A stretch of DNA of 64,000 nucleotides from an uncultured Pelagibacteraceae bacterium (GCA_902567495.1 CACFMO010000001.1:62001-126000); one strand, 5' to 3'. Shown: positions 27,140-36,368, numbered from the stretch's first letter. Made by a program: numbers and translations. Notes: generated by a model from the sequence alone, not told the origin.

Positions 27140-28900
27140 ATGCCTATATATAATGCACCAGTTGAAGAAATGATGTTTTTATTTGACCATTTAAAAGATA
27201 ATAAAAACTACAAAGAAATAGATAAATACAAAGATATAAATTCTGATTTAGTTAAAGATATTCTACAACAAGCAGCTAAAATTAATCAGGAGTTAATCCT
27301 ACCTCTAGCAAAAATTGGTGATGAAAAGCCTTGTGTTTATGAAAATGGAATAGTTCGATCTCCACCAGGATATAAAGAGGCTTACAAAAAATTTATTGAA
27401 GATGGATGGACATCGTTATCTTGTGACCCAAAATATGGTGGTCAAGGTATGCCAAAGACCGTTAGTACATTTTTTGAGGAGATGCTTTCATCCTCTAGTC
27501 TTTCTTTTAAACTTTATAGTGAATTAAGTATTGGAGCATATAACTGCATACTTCATCATGCAGATGAAGAAATTAAAAATAAGTATTTACCAAAAATCGT
27601 TGAAGGTAAATGGAGTGGTACAATGTGTCTTACTGAGTCCCACTGTGGCACAGATCTGGGGCTATTGAAAACTAAAGCCGTTAAACAAAAAGATAATTTT
27701 TATAAGTTAACCGGACAAAAAATTTTTATAACCTCAGGCGATCATGATTTAACCGAAAATATAATACATTTAGTTTTAGCAAGAGTACCTGGATCTCCAT
27801 CTGGAACAAAAGGTATTAGTTTATTTCTTGTTCCTAAATTTGTTGTTAAAGACGATGGATCAATCGGTCCAAGAAATGGAGTGAATACTGGATCAATAGA
27901 GACAAAAATGGGAATTAAGGGATCTCCAACTTGTGTTCTAAATTTTGAAAATGCAACTGGCTATATGATAGGACCTGAAAATAAAGGTTTAAGCTCTATG
28001 TTCACTATGATGAACCTAGAAAGAATTGTCGTGGGTATTCAAGGTTTAGGTATTTCGGAAACAGCATACCAAAATGCTCTTTCATACGCTAAAGAGAGAA
28101 AACAGGGTAAAGCAAATAATAGTAATAATAAAGATGCGGATTTAATAATTAAGCACGCAGATATTAGAAGAAGTTTAATGAATATGAAATCATTAATTGA
28201 AGGTCAAAGATCTTTAGCTTTTTGGGTTTCACAACAAATAGATGTAAGTTTAAATCATTCTAACTCAACAATTAAAAAAAATGCAAATGATATGGTTTCT
28301 ATGATGACTCCACTTATAAAATCTTTTTTTACTGATATAGGAATGGAAATAACAAATGATGCGATACAAGTTTTTGGTGGATATGGTTATACTAAAGATC
28401 AAGGAATTGAACAATTATTTAGAGATAATAGAATTACCCCCATATATGAAGGAACAAATTCAGTTCAAGCTATTGATTTAGTTTTTAGAAAAATTCTGAA
28501 TAATAATATTTATGATAACTATATAGCTCAAATTACAAAAGAGATACAAGAGTATGAAAAAAATAAAGAACTAGCAATATTTGTTCAAAAATTTCATAAA
28601 TATGTTGAGCTTATAAATAATTTTACTTCCTGGCTTATTGAAAAAAATAAAAATTCAAAAGATGATGTTAGTGCAGCCTGCAATGATTATTTGAAAGTTT
28701 TAGGTTATTTGGGTCTAGCTCATTCTTGGCTAAAAATTCTTAAAGTTAGCTACGATAAATATGATACTAATAAATCTTTTTTCGAAGACAAAATAAATAC
28801 AGCGACTTACTATTTTGATAAAATCTTACCAAGAGCCCAAAGTCATTATTTATCGGCGGTAACAGGAAGTCAATCAATGATGAAGGCGAATTTTAATTGA
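27140..28900 (+). CDS. Acyl-CoA dehydrogenase, DmdC-like
   Basis: A long-form flavin acyl-CoA dehydrogenase, 586 residues, the size of FadE5/DmdC-type enzymes. Seen are the FAD/substrate segments MCLTESHCGTDLGLLKT and KLTGQKIFITSGDHD, the FGGYGYTKDQGIEQLFRD signature and the catalytic glutamate in ITPIYEGTNSVQAIDLV. DmdC oxidises methylmercaptopropionyl-CoA to methylthioacryloyl-CoA in the DMSP demethylation route. The neighbours (CoA ligase and dmdA) favour that role, but ordinary acyl-CoA oxidation cannot be excluded. It starts immediately after the upstream stop. Confidence 0.88.
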   Translation: MPIYNAPVEEMMFLFDHLKDNKNYKEIDKYKDINSDLVKDILQQAAKINQELILPLAKIGDEKPCVYENGIVRSPPGYKEAYKKFIEDGWTSLSCDPKYGGQGMPKTVSTFFEEMLSSSSLSFKLYSELSIGAYNCILHHADEEIKNKYLPKIVEGKWSGTMCLTESHCGTDLGLLKTKAVKQKDNFYKLTGQKIFITSGDHDLTENIIHLVLARVPGSPSGTKGISLFLVPKFVVKDDGSIGPRNGVNTGSIETKMGIKGSPTCVLNFENATGYMIGPENKGLSSMFTMMNLERIVVGIQGLGISETAYQNALSYAKERKQGKANNSNNKDADLIIKHADIRRSLMNMKSLIEGQRSLAFWVSQQIDVSLNHSNSTIKKNANDMVSMMTPLIKSFFTDIGMEITNDAIQVFGGYGYTKDQGIEQLFRDNRITPIYEGTNSVQAIDLVFRKILNNNIYDNYIAQITKEIQEYEKNKELAIFVQKFHKYVELINNFTSWLIEKNKNSKDDVSAACNDYLKVLGYLGLAHSWLKILKVSYDKYDTNKSFFEDKINTATYYFDKILPRAQSHYLSAVTGSQSMMKANFN

Positions 28901-28901
28901 A

Positions 28902-30530
28902 ATGAACAATTACGAACAGAATCTTGAAAAAAATAAAGCAAACTACGTTCCTTTAACCCCTATAACTTTTTTAGAGAGAACAAAAGATATTTACCCAGAT
29001 TATGAGGCTTTAATTTATAAGAAAAGGACTTACACATGGAAACAAGTTTACGAGAGAGCAATTAAGTTTGCCAGTGCACTAGAAAAACATGGGGTAAAAA
29101 AGGGTGATACTGTCTCTATTATGGCAGCAAATACACCTGAATTATTTGAGGCTCACTATTCAGTTCCAATGACTGGGGCAGTATTAAATACAATTAATAC
29201 TAGATTAGATTCTAAAACAGTAGGTTATATTTTAAATCATGCAGATACTAAAGTCCTAATCGTTGATAGACAATTTAGTCCAGTTGTAAACAAAGCTTTA
29301 GAAACTATGAGTAAAAAAATTTCTGTTATAGATATTATTGATAAGCAAGAAAATTTAAAAGATGCAAAAAAAATTGGCGAACTTGAGTATGAAAGTTTTC
29401 TTAACACAGGAAATGAAAATTTTATTTGGAAAAGACCAGATGATGAGTGGCAGGCAATTTCATTAAACTATACATCAGGAACGACTGGAAATCCTAAAGG
29501 TGTAGTTTATCATCACAGAGGAGGGTATCTCATGGCTACAGGGAGTGTAACTGCATGGAATATGCCAAATAGATTAAATTTTCTTTATACTGTACCGATG
29601 TTTCATTGTAATGGTTGGTGTTATCCCTGGACTTTAGCAATGCTACATGCTCGTGTTATCTGTATTAGAAATATAAGGGCCAAGGAAATATTTGAATTAA
29701 TTTCAGAACATAAAATAACTCATTTTGGAGGTGCCCCAATTATACTAAATATGTTGGCTAATGCACCAAAAGAAGAACAAATAAAATTAAATCACAAAGT
29801 TTATGTTTTAACTGCAGCTGCACCACCACCAAGTATAATTTTTAAAAAAATGAAAGAATTAGGCTTTGAAGTCATGCATGTCTATGGATTGACCGAAACA
29901 TATGGTCATATTCTTCAGTGTGCTTGGAATAGTGAATGGGATAAACTTAATGAGGATGAAAAAGCCGATATAAGTTCACGTCAAGGAGTTCGTTATCCAA
30001 ACACTGAAGATGTTAGAGTTATGAATCCAGAAAATATGAAAACGGTTCCTCATGACGGAAAGACTATAGGAGAAATTATGATTAGAGGAAACGTCGTAAT
30101 GAAAGGTTATTTTAAAGATAAAGAAGCAACGAAAAAATCTATGAAAGATGGATGGTTTCATTCAGGAGATTTAGCTGTAATGCATCCTAATGGCTACATA
30201 CAAATTAAAGATAGATCAAAAGATATAATCATTTCTGGTGGTGAAAATATATCTTCTATTGAAATAGAAAATACTATTTCTAAACATCCATCAGTCTCTT
30301 TATCAGCTGTTGTAGCAAAACCGGATGAAAAGTGGGGTGAGTCTCCATGTGCTTTTGTTGAGCTATCACCACAAAAGAAAGCAACCGAAGAGGAAATCAT
30401 TAAGTTCTGTAGAGAGACACTTGCTGGGTTTAAAATTCCAAAAAAAATAGTTTTCGGAGATCTTCCAAAAACTTCTACCGGGAAGATAAAAAAGTACGAG
30501 CTTAGAGCTAAAGCTAAGGAATTAAGTTGA
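28902..30530 (+). CDS. Acyl-CoA synthetase, DmdB-like
   Basis: An AMP-forming CoA ligase of 542 residues. The P-loop motif is YTSGTTGNPKGVVYHHRG near 188, the A5 region VYGLTETYG near 330, the A8 hinge WFHSGDLAV...KDRSKDIIISGGENISS near 423-450, and the catalytic lysine in PKTSTGKIKKYEL. The MFHCNGWCYPWTLA stretch is typical of the medium-chain/MMPA-CoA ligase group to which DmdB belongs. Context suggests it activates methylmercaptopropionate; propionate-like or medium-chain acids are alternatives. Confidence 0.88.
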   Translation: MNNYEQNLEKNKANYVPLTPITFLERTKDIYPDYEALIYKKRTYTWKQVYERAIKFASALEKHGVKKGDTVSIMAANTPELFEAHYSVPMTGAVLNTINTRLDSKTVGYILNHADTKVLIVDRQFSPVVNKALETMSKKISVIDIIDKQENLKDAKKIGELEYESFLNTGNENFIWKRPDDEWQAISLNYTSGTTGNPKGVVYHHRGGYLMATGSVTAWNMPNRLNFLYTVPMFHCNGWCYPWTLAMLHARVICIRNIRAKEIFELISEHKITHFGGAPIILNMLANAPKEEQIKLNHKVYVLTAAAPPPSIIFKKMKELGFEVMHVYGLTETYGHILQCAWNSEWDKLNEDEKADISSRQGVRYPNTEDVRVMNPENMKTVPHDGKTIGEIMIRGNVVMKGYFKDKEATKKSMKDGWFHSGDLAVMHPNGYIQIKDRSKDIIISGGENISSIEIENTISKHPSVSLSAVVAKPDEKWGESPCAFVELSPQKKATEEEIIKFCRETLAGFKIPKKIVFGDLPKTSTGKIKKYELRAKAKELS

Positions 30531-31306
30531 TCATTGAAGTCGATAAAAAAAAAGTTTTTGTATCTGATGCAGGACTTACCTTCGATCAAAATAAAGAAAC
30601 AGTTATTTTATTACATGGCAGTGGCCAGTCCCATGTTGTATGGTCATTAACGGAGCAGTATATTTCTTCAGTTGGTTTTAATGTACTTACAATAGATCTG
30701 CCAGGCCATGGAAATTCAGAAGGAAAGAGTTTAAAAAGTATAGAAGAAATTGCAGTTTGGTTAGATAAGTTGTTAAATAAAATTGGCACAAATCAAGTAA
30801 CAATTGTTGGTCATTCTCAAGGTTGCCTGGTCTCATTAGAATTCTCATTAAGATTTCCACAAAAGATTAAAAAGTTAATTTTTGTTGCTGGTGCATATGA
30901 AATTCCAGTTAACAAAAGCTTAATCGATCTTTCATTGTCAGGTGATATGGAGTCTTTGAATTTAATGATGAAATGGGGTTACGGTCATTCAAAACAGTTT
31001 ATAGGAGGTAATCCTTTACAAAAAATTTTAAACTCAACAAGAGAGGTAAGAGAGGTATTAGCCGTAGATTTAATAGCTTGTAATAACTATAAAAATGGCC
31101 TTAAAGCTGTAAAAAATATTAAATTTCCAACTTTGTTTATTTTTGGCGAAATGGACAAAATGATTAAATTGGAAAATGGAAAAAAATTTGCTGAATTAAT
31201 TCCTGGTTCGAAAGTTCATATCATTAAAAACTGCGGTCACATGATAATACTTGAAAATGCTTTTGAAATGAGAGAAAAGGTGGCTGAATTTTTAAAAAAT
31301 GAATAA
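30527..31306 (+). CDS. Alpha/beta hydrolase
   Basis: A 259-residue alpha/beta-hydrolase-fold protein with the oxyanion LLHGSGQSH near 28, nucleophile elbow IVGHSQGCLV (serine near 93), an acid in FGEMDKMI and the histidine in IKNCGHMIILE near 240. It starts with TTG overlapping the ligase stop (TTGA). The catalytic triad is complete, so it is probably an active esterase or thioesterase, but the substrate is unknown. Its place in the DMSP/beta-oxidation operon hints at cleavage of a CoA or methyl ester. Confidence 0.85.
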   Translation: MIIEVDKKKVFVSDAGLTFDQNKETVILLHGSGQSHVVWSLTEQYISSVGFNVLTIDLPGHGNSEGKSLKSIEEIAVWLDKLLNKIGTNQVTIVGHSQGCLVSLEFSLRFPQKIKKLIFVAGAYEIPVNKSLIDLSLSGDMESLNLMMKWGYGHSKQFIGGNPLQKILNSTREVREVLAVDLIACNNYKNGLKAVKNIKFPTLFIFGEMDKMIKLENGKKFAELIPGSKVHIIKNCGHMIILENAFEMREKVAEFLKNE

Positions 31307-32225
31307 ATTAAAAGTATGCCTTATAGGTTATGGATATTGGGGACCAAAGTTAGCTAGAAACTTTCAAAATTCAAATTTTTTTAAACTAGTATCTGTCTCA
31401 GACAAATCCCAATCAAATTTACTAAGAGCAAAAAAAGACTTTCCATTCATAGAAACTTCAAAGGATTATAAAAAATCGATTACAAACAATATCGATATAG
31501 TCGTTATAGCCACGCCCACAAACACACATTTTCAAATATCTAAGTTTGCACTAAAAATGAAAAAACATATTTTAGTTGAGAAGCCAATTTCATTATCCGA
31601 AAAAGAGGTGCATAATTTAGAAAAAATTTCAAAAAGAAATAAAAAGAAAATATTTGTTGATTACCCGTTTATTTTTTCAGGTTCTATTAATTACATAAAA
31701 AAGATCATCGAAAGTAATAGGTTCGGTAAACTAAATGAAATAGAGTCTTATAGAGAGCAAGCACCTGTAAGAAAAGATGTTAATGTGGTTTGGGACTTAG
31801 CAGTTCATGATTTATCAATCTTGTTTTATTTATTAAAAAGTAATCCAATAAAATCAAAATCCCTAAAAATTAATAATGCACAATCTCCTAAGTCTGATAC
31901 GGCATTCATCAATTTAACTTATAAAAATAAATTAAATGTTTTCATAAAAAATACTTGGATTTCACCAATAAAAATTAGACTTATGAAATTTAAATTTAAG
32001 AATGCGATTATTTATTGTGATGAAAATGAATCTATGTATAAAATTAAAATATATTTCAAGAAAGCTAAACAAGCTAAATACAGCCTCGAGGTTCCAGAAA
32101 TAGATCTTGCTGAACCATTATCAAGACTTGTTAATTATATTTATAAAAATATCAAAAATAATGAACGAAATGTTTTTGATTACATGAATATTAATATTAC
32201 TAAAACTCTCAAAAAAATATCTTAA
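31299..32225 (+). CDS. Gfo/Idh/MocA-family oxidoreductase
   Basis: A 308-residue NAD(P)-dependent dehydrogenase. The dinucleotide loop VCLIGYGYWGPKLARNF starts near residue 5, and the family's EKP motif (ILVEKPISLS) is near 92. The C-terminal half is the usual open sheet domain, with WDLAVHDLSIL carrying the catalytic histidine. This subgroup often acts on nucleotide-sugars in surface glycan synthesis, which is out of keeping with the surrounding acyl-CoA genes. It overlaps the hydrolase gene by eight bases. Confidence 0.85.
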   Translation: MNKLKVCLIGYGYWGPKLARNFQNSNFFKLVSVSDKSQSNLLRAKKDFPFIETSKDYKKSITNNIDIVVIATPTNTHFQISKFALKMKKHILVEKPISLSEKEVHNLEKISKRNKKKIFVDYPFIFSGSINYIKKIIESNRFGKLNEIESYREQAPVRKDVNVVWDLAVHDLSILFYLLKSNPIKSKSLKINNAQSPKSDTAFINLTYKNKLNVFIKNTWISPIKIRLMKFKFKNAIIYCDENESMYKIKIYFKKAKQAKYSLEVPEIDLAEPLSRLVNYIYKNIKNNERNVFDYMNINITKTLKKIS

Positions 32226-32229
32226 ATAA

Positions 32230-33340
32230 ATGAAAAAATTTGAAATTTCAAAAAATAGAAGAGTTAAAATTACACCATACACCTCTAGATTAGAAAGTTA
32301 TGGGGTAGGTGGTTATACTGTTTATAATCACATGTTATTACCAACTCATTTTAAGTCTCTTGAAGATGAATATTTTCACTTAAAAAAAGATGTTCAATTA
32401 TGGGATGTCTCTGTTCAAAAGCAAATTGAAGTTAGTGGTAGTGATTCTTATAAATTAGTTCAACTTATGACATGTAGGGACCTAAGTGGTGCGAAAGTAC
32501 TTAAATGTTACTACGTTCCTTTGATTGATGGAAATGGTAATATGATTAACGATCCACTGGTTTTAAAAGTAGAAGATATGAAATGGAGAATATGTATAGC
32601 GGACTCAGATGTTTTGCTTTATGCGAAAGGAATTGCTGACTCAATGAAATTAAATGTAAAAATTCATGAGACAAAAATTTCTACTCTCGCAGTACAAGGA
32701 CCCAAATCTTTGGATTTAATGAGAAAAGTTTTTGGAGATGAGATCAGTAAACTTAAGTTTTTTAATTTTAATTATTTTAAATTCGAAGGCATAGATTTTA
32801 TGATATCAAAATCTGGTTTTTCTAAGCAAGGTGGTTACGAGATCTACGTTGAAAATTCGATGTCAGGTCTTAAACTTTATGATTATATTATTAAAGTTGG
32901 TAACAAGTTTAATTTAAAACCAGGTTGTCCAAATGTTATTGAAAGAATAGAGGGTGCTTTGTTGTCCTATGGTAACGATATGGATAATAATGATAATCCC
33001 TTTGAATGTGGATTAGATAAATATATTAATTTGGAGAGTAATATTGAATTTTTAGGAAAAAAAGCATTACAAAAAGTTAAATTGGAAGGAATTAAAAGAA
33101 AACTAATGGGTGTAAAAATAAACGAAAAAAACATCAACTTAACATCAGAGTTAAAACTGGTGGATGAAAATAAAAAACACTGTAGGATATTTAAGATCTG
33201 CAGCTTATTCACCCAAGTTTAAAATGATAGTTGGAATAGCTATGATAAACCTCGATTATTGCAAAGATTCTCAAAATTTTAAAATAAATATAAATAACAA
33301 AGAGGCATCTGGATCAGTTTGTAGTTTACCAATGAACTAA
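32230..33340 (+). pseudogene. dmdA: Dimethylsulfoniopropionate demethylase, frameshifted near the 3' end
   Basis: A GcvT-family, tetrahydrofolate-dependent enzyme that demethylates DMSP to methylmercaptopropionate. The first frame runs to 33222 (330 residues) with strong DmdA-like segments: [47 protein letters not shown] and [18 protein letters not shown]. It then ends in an unrelated tail. Removing one A from the A6 run at 33172-33177 restores a frame reading [14 protein letters not shown]...GIAMI to a TAA at 33338-33340, one base before the next gene, giving about 369 residues, the normal length. So the C-terminal 50 residues are displaced by a +1 shift. It may be a real mutation, slippage-tolerant expression, or a homopolymer error in the assembly. 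Confidence 0.85.
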
Positions 33341-33341
33341 T

Positions 33342-33626
33342 ATGAAAAGAGCTAAAATTTTTATACCTAGTAAAACAGCAATGCAATCAGGCAGGGGCAA
33401 AACCAAAAAATGGGTTCTTGCATTTGAGTCAAAAAATACAAAAACAAATCCACTAATGGGCTGGGAATCTGGAGAAGATACTTTAGGCGAAGTTTTGTTA
33501 AAGTTTTCAACAAAAGAAAAAGCTATAGAATATGCAAAAAAAAATAATATTAATTTCCAAGTTATAGAACCCAAAAAATCAAATTTTATAATCAAATCAT
33601 ACGCTGATAATTTTTTGAAAGATTAG
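33342..33626 (+). CDS. NDUFS4-like complex I accessory protein (ETC_C1_NDUFA4 family)
   Basis: A 94-residue protein matching the bacterial relatives of the mitochondrial complex I 18-kDa subunit: RAKIFIPSKTAMQSGRGKTKKW at the start, NPLMGWESGEDTLGEVLLKF in the middle, and KEKAIEYAKKNNINFQVIEP. In alphaproteobacteria this subunit binds the peripheral arm of NADH dehydrogenase. The nuo genes are not in the window. It follows dmdA by one base and precedes a transporter gene by one base. Confidence 0.9.
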   Translation: MKRAKIFIPSKTAMQSGRGKTKKWVLAFESKNTKTNPLMGWESGEDTLGEVLLKFSTKEKAIEYAKKNNINFQVIEPKKSNFIIKSYADNFLKD

Positions 33627-33627
33627 T

Positions 33628-34632
33628 ATGTGGAGAAGTTTTTTCACCGAAAAGAAATGGATGTTGTGGTCATGGGGAGGTGCATTCTTTATTTTTCTAT
33701 CTTTGCTGGCCCAAACCTGGATAGATGTTCAAATAAATGAATGGTACAAAGGTTTCTACGATCTACTTCAAAAAGCAACCGAAAGAGATATATCTGAATT
33801 TTATGATGGTATTTTCTTATTTATGAAGTTGGCTATACCATATGTAATGATCTATACCGTCACTAATTATTTTACTAGATTGTGGGCTTTTAGATGGCGT
33901 GAAGCTATGACCTTTTCTTATATGCCATATTGGAAAAAAGTTGACGCTAAAGTAGAGGGTGCATCACAAAGAATACAAGAAGATTGTATGAATTTTGCTA
34001 AAATTGTTGAAAGCTTAGGTCTGCAGGTTGTTAGAGCAATAATGCTTTTAATAGCATTTATTCCTATTCTTTGGGGGTTATCATCAAACGTTGTAATACC
34101 ATTTTTTAAAGATGTATCAGGTTCTCTAGTCTGGGTTTCACTTACGGCTAGTTTGGGCGGACTAATAATTAGTTGGTTAGTTGGTATAAAATTACCTGGT
34201 CTTGAATACAATAATCAAAAAGTAGAAGCAGCATTTAGAAAAGAATTAGTTTACGGTGAGGATGATAGAAGAAATTATGCAAAACCACCAACAATTTTAG
34301 AATTGTTTACTGGTATTAAATTTAACTATCATAGATTATTTTTACATTATGGATATTTTGATCTTTGGTTAATAATGTACAACCAAACCATGATTATAGT
34401 TCCTTACTTATTGATGGGACCAGGTTTATTTACAGGTGCAATGACACTTGGGGTTTTAATACAAACCTCTAGTGCCTTTAGAGAAGTACAAAGCAGCTTT
34501 TCATTATTTTTACAAAATTGGACAAGGATAACTGAGCTTAGATCCATTTATAAACGTTTAAATGAATTCGAAAAAGCAATCAATTTTAATAAACCCTTGA
34601 GAAAACCTACTAAATCTGATGTAAGAGTTTAA
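33628..34632 (+). CDS. SbmA/BacA-like peptide transporter
   Basis: A 334-residue inner-membrane protein of the SbmA/BacA-like family, with six or so transmembrane helices and no nucleotide-binding domain. Typical parts are WIDVQINEWYKGFYDLLQ near 28, YFTRLWAFRWREAMT near 78, a GASQRIQEDC segment and FREVQSSFSLFLQNW near 290. Known relatives use the proton gradient to import peptides and some modified antibiotics. Some bacterial homologs of this family carry an ATPase domain; this one does not. It overlaps the AEC gene by one base. Confidence 0.88.
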   Translation: MWRSFFTEKKWMLWSWGGAFFIFLSLLAQTWIDVQINEWYKGFYDLLQKATERDISEFYDGIFLFMKLAIPYVMIYTVTNYFTRLWAFRWREAMTFSYMPYWKKVDAKVEGASQRIQEDCMNFAKIVESLGLQVVRAIMLLIAFIPILWGLSSNVVIPFFKDVSGSLVWVSLTASLGGLIISWLVGIKLPGLEYNNQKVEAAFRKELVYGEDDRRNYAKPPTILELFTGIKFNYHRLFLHYGYFDLWLIMYNQTMIIVPYLLMGPGLFTGAMTLGVLIQTSSAFREVQSSFSLFLQNWTRITELRSIYKRLNEFEKAINFNKPLRKPTKSDVRV

Positions 34633-35531
34633 TGGAGATTTACCTTAAGCTCGTAGATGTATTTTTTCCTGTTTTCTTAGTTATTGGTATTGGGTTTTAT
34701 TTTGGAAAAAAAAATCCTAAATTTGATACTGATTTTATTACTAAGTTAACTGGAACATTCGGAACTCCAGCTCTAATATTTTATTCACTTACATCAACCG
34801 GTGTTAATCTTGAAACCTTTATTGAATTTTTTACCTATAAAATAATTATGGTATCTGGTTTTGCTTTTGTAGGGATTATCACACTAATTTTAACGAAAAG
34901 AGATATTATCTATGAGTTACCTCCTTTAATTCTTCCAAATAATGGAAATATTGGTTTATCTGTATGTTTATTTGCTTATGGTAATACCGGTTTTGGTATT
35001 GCTGGAGCTATTGCATCTGTAATAATGCTTTTACACTTTACTTTAGGTATTTTTCTAGCAAAAAAGAAATTAGATTTTAAAATACTATTTAGAAATGGTC
35101 CAATTTATGGAATTTTATTTGCTTTTATTTTTTTATATTTTGATTTAAAGGTTCCTACCTTTTTAGAAAACGCTACTCATCTGATATCTTATGCAACTAT
35201 ATTTATGGTTTTAATGGCTTTAGGTATTGCTCTTACAAAATTAAAAGTATTTTCCTTTAAGCTCTCATTAATAAACTCGTTTACCAGAATGTTTTTTGGT
35301 CCAATTATTGGGCTTTTAATCATTTATACGTTTGATTTGTCTGGTGTAGAGGCGGGCGTTATATTTATTCAGAGTTCAATGCCTAGCGCGATTTTAACTT
35401 ATTTAGTGGGCTCTATGTACTCACCCAAAAAGGTCGTTGATAGCATCGCCAGCACTATTTTCGTATCTACCACCATATCGTTTTTCACTTTACCTATTGT
35501 TGTATACTTATCTCTCAAGTATTTTGTTTAA
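34632..35531 (+). CDS. AEC-family (auxin efflux carrier-like) transporter
   Basis: A 299-residue membrane protein with about ten hydrophobic segments in the two-fold arrangement of the AEC/BASS group. Typical parts are the N-terminal FFPVFLVIGIGFYFGKK, LPNNGNIGLSVCLFAYG near 95 and QSSMPSAILTYLVGSMY near 250. Bacterial members export or import organic acids such as malonate or malate; the substrate is not readable here. It is the last gene of the run from tRNA-Pro and is followed by a 9-base-pair hairpin. Confidence 0.87.
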   Translation: MEIYLKLVDVFFPVFLVIGIGFYFGKKNPKFDTDFITKLTGTFGTPALIFYSLTSTGVNLETFIEFFTYKIIMVSGFAFVGIITLILTKRDIIYELPPLILPNNGNIGLSVCLFAYGNTGFGIAGAIASVIMLLHFTLGIFLAKKKLDFKILFRNGPIYGILFAFIFLYFDLKVPTFLENATHLISYATIFMVLMALGIALTKLKVFSFKLSLINSFTRMFFGPIIGLLIIYTFDLSGVEAGVIFIQSSMPSAILTYLVGSMYSPKKVVDSIASTIFVSTTISFFTLPIVVYLSLKYFV

Positions 35532-35545
35532 TTAGTCTGTTTTTG

Positions 35546-35566
35546 ACTTAAAGTATCACTTTAAGT
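35546..35566. terminator. Perfect inverted repeat after the AEC transporter gene
   Basis: ACTTAAAGT / ACTTTAAGT, nine perfect pairs around a three-base loop (ATC), 14 bases after the stop. There is no long T run directly behind, so it is either a weak terminator, an mRNA-stabilising end or a binding site at the edge of the accessory region. Confidence 0.45.
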
Positions 35567-35821
35567 TATTAAGCTATATGTCTGTTTTTATTGAATAAAT
35601 TGATATTTAATATTTATAATTAATAGCGAAAATAATTGGAACTTAAAAAAAAATGGCATATTTCATTTTGCTTATCTGATAATAGGGTCTTATGCGTAAA
35701 AAGTGGCTTAAAATAACGTTTTTTGCAATCTATTATTTCGTGGCTTCCCAAGAAACAATCATTATTATTTGATGAAATAGGGGAGCAATGCAATATCAGA
35801 ATATAGCGTTTAATGGGCCAT

Positions 35822-35882
35822 ATATAGGCTTATTTTCGTTATTAATACATATAGGCTCTAATAGACTGCATAAAACCTATAT
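35822..35882. repeat. Cluster of ATATAGG repeats
   Basis: ATATAGGCT occurs at 35822-35830 and again at 35849-35857, with the inverted core CCTATAT at 35876-35882. Three copies within 61 bases next to an integrase resemble recombinase or accessory-protein arm sites; chance is possible in AT-rich DNA. Confidence 0.4.
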
Positions 35883-35957
35883 TTTTAAAAAATTACACCC
35901 TCAGATTGCAAAAAACGTTGAAAAACAAGGGTTTTTTGGGCATAAAATACCCCATTT

Positions 35958-36353
35958 TTAGGGCTTTTTTTGATACCGCGCATACTTCTTTGAACCCTTG
36001 TTGGGACCTACAAATATGATTGTCCAGGCTGATTTACCTTCTGGGATTTTTAAACTATGTCTATCTGTGCCCTTTCTAATGCCGATATAGCCAGGGCCTC
36101 TCCAAAAAGTCCCGTTTTCCCTTGTTTCCCAATATCCACCCTTAACTACAATAGTCAAATAAGACCAATAATGGTCGTGTAAATCGCCTCTATCACTCTT
36201 TAAAATCTGGTGAACGAAGATATTGAAAGGGAACCATTTAGGTCTTTTACGAAATAAGGGATAGTATCTAATCATAAATGGCTCAGCTTTATCATAATCT
36301 GGCCAGCTTGGACCTCGGTCCATTACAATTCTTTTTCTAGACTCGAACATCAT
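35958..36353 (-). CDS. Cupin-fold protein of the type common in phages
   Basis: About 131 residues from the ATG at 36353 (the track's GTG at 36368 adds five). The centre has the cupin metal-site pattern FVHQILKSDRGDLHDHYWSYLTIVVKGGYWE, then FWRGPGYIGIRKGTDRHSLKIPEGKSAWTII with a second histidine. Similar short cupins, with a DHPW-like core, are frequent in marine phage genomes as I remember them; no enzymatic role is established. Codon choice (GGG, GGCC, CCC) looks less AT-biased than in core genes, suggesting transfer. It is divergent from the recombinase gene with a shared control region. Confidence 0.72.
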   Translation of the reverse strand: MMFESRKRIVMDRGPSWPDYDKAEPFMIRYYPLFRKRPKWFPFNIFVHQILKSDRGDLHDHYWSYLTIVVKGGYWETRENGTFWRGPGYIGIRKGTDRHSLKIPEGKSAWTIIFVGPNKGSKKYARYQKKP

Positions 36354-36368
36354 CGTATATTTAATCAC

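Larger units (their letters stand above)
35532..35957. other. 426-base stretch without a convincing gene
   Basis: The only gap above 300 bases in the window. It holds the hairpin at 35546-35566, a cluster of ATATAGG repeats at 35822-35882, and an imperfect GGGCAT/ATACCC hairpin with trailing T run near 35939-35961 that may end transcription. A 27-codon ORF at 35692-35772 (MRKKWLKITFF...) has no visible support. GC-containing words (GGGCC, GGGTTTTTTGGG) look richer than in neighbouring spacers. It may be the attachment or regulatory region of the adjacent integrase, or a decayed element. Confidence 0.6.

Noticed and set aside
33223-33341. Treating the stretch after the first dmdA stop as an intergenic region
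   Set aside because: Another frame reads a DmdA-like C-terminus ([17 protein letters not shown]) up to one base before the next gene, so it belongs to dmdA.
35692-35772. 27-codon ORF in the gene-free stretch
   Set aside because: Too short, no visible ribosome site and no recognised sequence; expected by chance in this DNA.
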